A DNA stretch of 64,000 nucleotides from Gelidibacter pelagius (GTDB lineage: Bacteria > Bacteroidota > Bacteroidia > Flavobacteriales > Flavobacteriaceae), in the NCBI RefSeq assembly GCF_017581925.1, contig NZ_JAGEVG010000014.1, positions 62,001 to 126,000 of the forward strand. The letters run 5' to 3'. Shown piece after piece: positions 63,646 through 64,000 of the stretch. The first letter of the stretch is position 1. Every line of letters starts with the position of its first letter. Both the position numbers and the translations under genes were made by a program. The notes beneath the pieces are model-generated. The model worked only from the letters and a program-made list of their open reading frames with translations, ran no database searches and was not told where the DNA came from.

Positions 63646-64000
63646 ACTACAGTTGTTTTTCAATCAACGAAGATTGTCATTTCCAAAGCTATTTTAGATG
63701 TGTCGATTTAAAGTTTGAAATATTACACATTCCTGATATTTCAGCAATACTACCAAATTAATTTTTTGAAGTTGTTTTTATTTCCATGAAGTATAATTTC
63801 GATATAGATTTTAGGTGCATTAATGCGACATTTAAAGTCATCATTGGTATATATAATCAAAAATATTCCAAGATAGATATTATTTTATCTGATTATAGGC
63901 TTTGACCTAAGCTCATCCAAATATGTTGCGCCTTTTCAGGCGATTTGATTAAATTTGTTTTGTTGGGCTTAATCTATTGAATTTGCTCATGCATTTGTTA
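63646..64000. other. End of window, no gene seen
   Basis: AT-rich sequence with stops in all frames. A promoter for the 49-residue gene would lie at its left end on the minus strand but I cannot identify it. Confidence 0.5.

Overview
The window looks like a chromosome segment from a marine-type Flavobacteriaceae (Bacteroidota). The reasons are low GC, TTTG-N(18-21)-TAnnTTTG promoters, weak Shine-Dalgarno signals, T9SS C-terminal sorting domains, a DnaQ-DnaE fusion polymerase, a hybrid two-component regulator, a BlaI/BlaR1-TonB module, and several families of short palindromic intergenic repeats.

Layout. 1-18 kb is mostly housekeeping: pyrC (cut by the window edge), an SDR epimerase, tyrS, a LuxE-like acyl transferase, a PhoB/PhoR-type pair, a MurG-like glycosyltransferase, trmB-LysE-ATL, an Fe-S/electron-transfer block (Mrp/ApbC, NFU, ferredoxin reductase, 2Fe-2S ferredoxin), an acyl-CoA dehydrogenase, and trmN6-rimM-rpsP with a structured rpsP leader. 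18-26.5 kb holds a lipoprotein, dnaE carrying its own proofreading exonuclease domain, trxA, a ClpP, a DUF58 protein and tRNA-Asp.

26.7-30.2 kb is a compact regulatory block. It has a 57-residue secreted peptide gene with its own promoter and hairpin, a TPR sensor kinase and its response regulator, then a gene-free stretch. That stretch carries two 19-bp operator-like repeats 22 bp apart, a TATATTTG box and a terminator, which together look like an activator-driven small RNA of about 100 nt. 30.5-36.4 kb is a BlaI/BlaR1 locus with two AACTAA-N4-TTAGTT operators overlapping the promoter. BlaR1 ends in three TonB-C-like repeats and is followed by a paralog of its central domain and a TPR protein.

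36-44 kb contains beta-barrel proteins, a glycosyltransferase/flippase-like pair, ruvC, hemW, a REP-associated transposase bracketed by its palindromes, a cyclase-family protein and a DUF4260 protein. 44.8-62 kb is a one-strand accessory block headed by a 1328-residue hybrid two-component regulator. Almost everything after it carries a signal peptide or lipobox: a protein with five LPGDMF hexapeptides, a DUF4412 protein, a T9SS beta-helix protein, a T9SS seven-bladed RCC1-like protein, three lipoproteins (two paralogous), a 1016-residue VWA lipoprotein with a transglutaminase-like segment lacking its cysteine, and two related secreted proteins. I do not recognise this set as a described system, and it is the best candidate for something new in the window. 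The right end has an MmcQ/YjbR protein, a PhnA-like zinc-ribbon protein and a 49-residue membrane protein.
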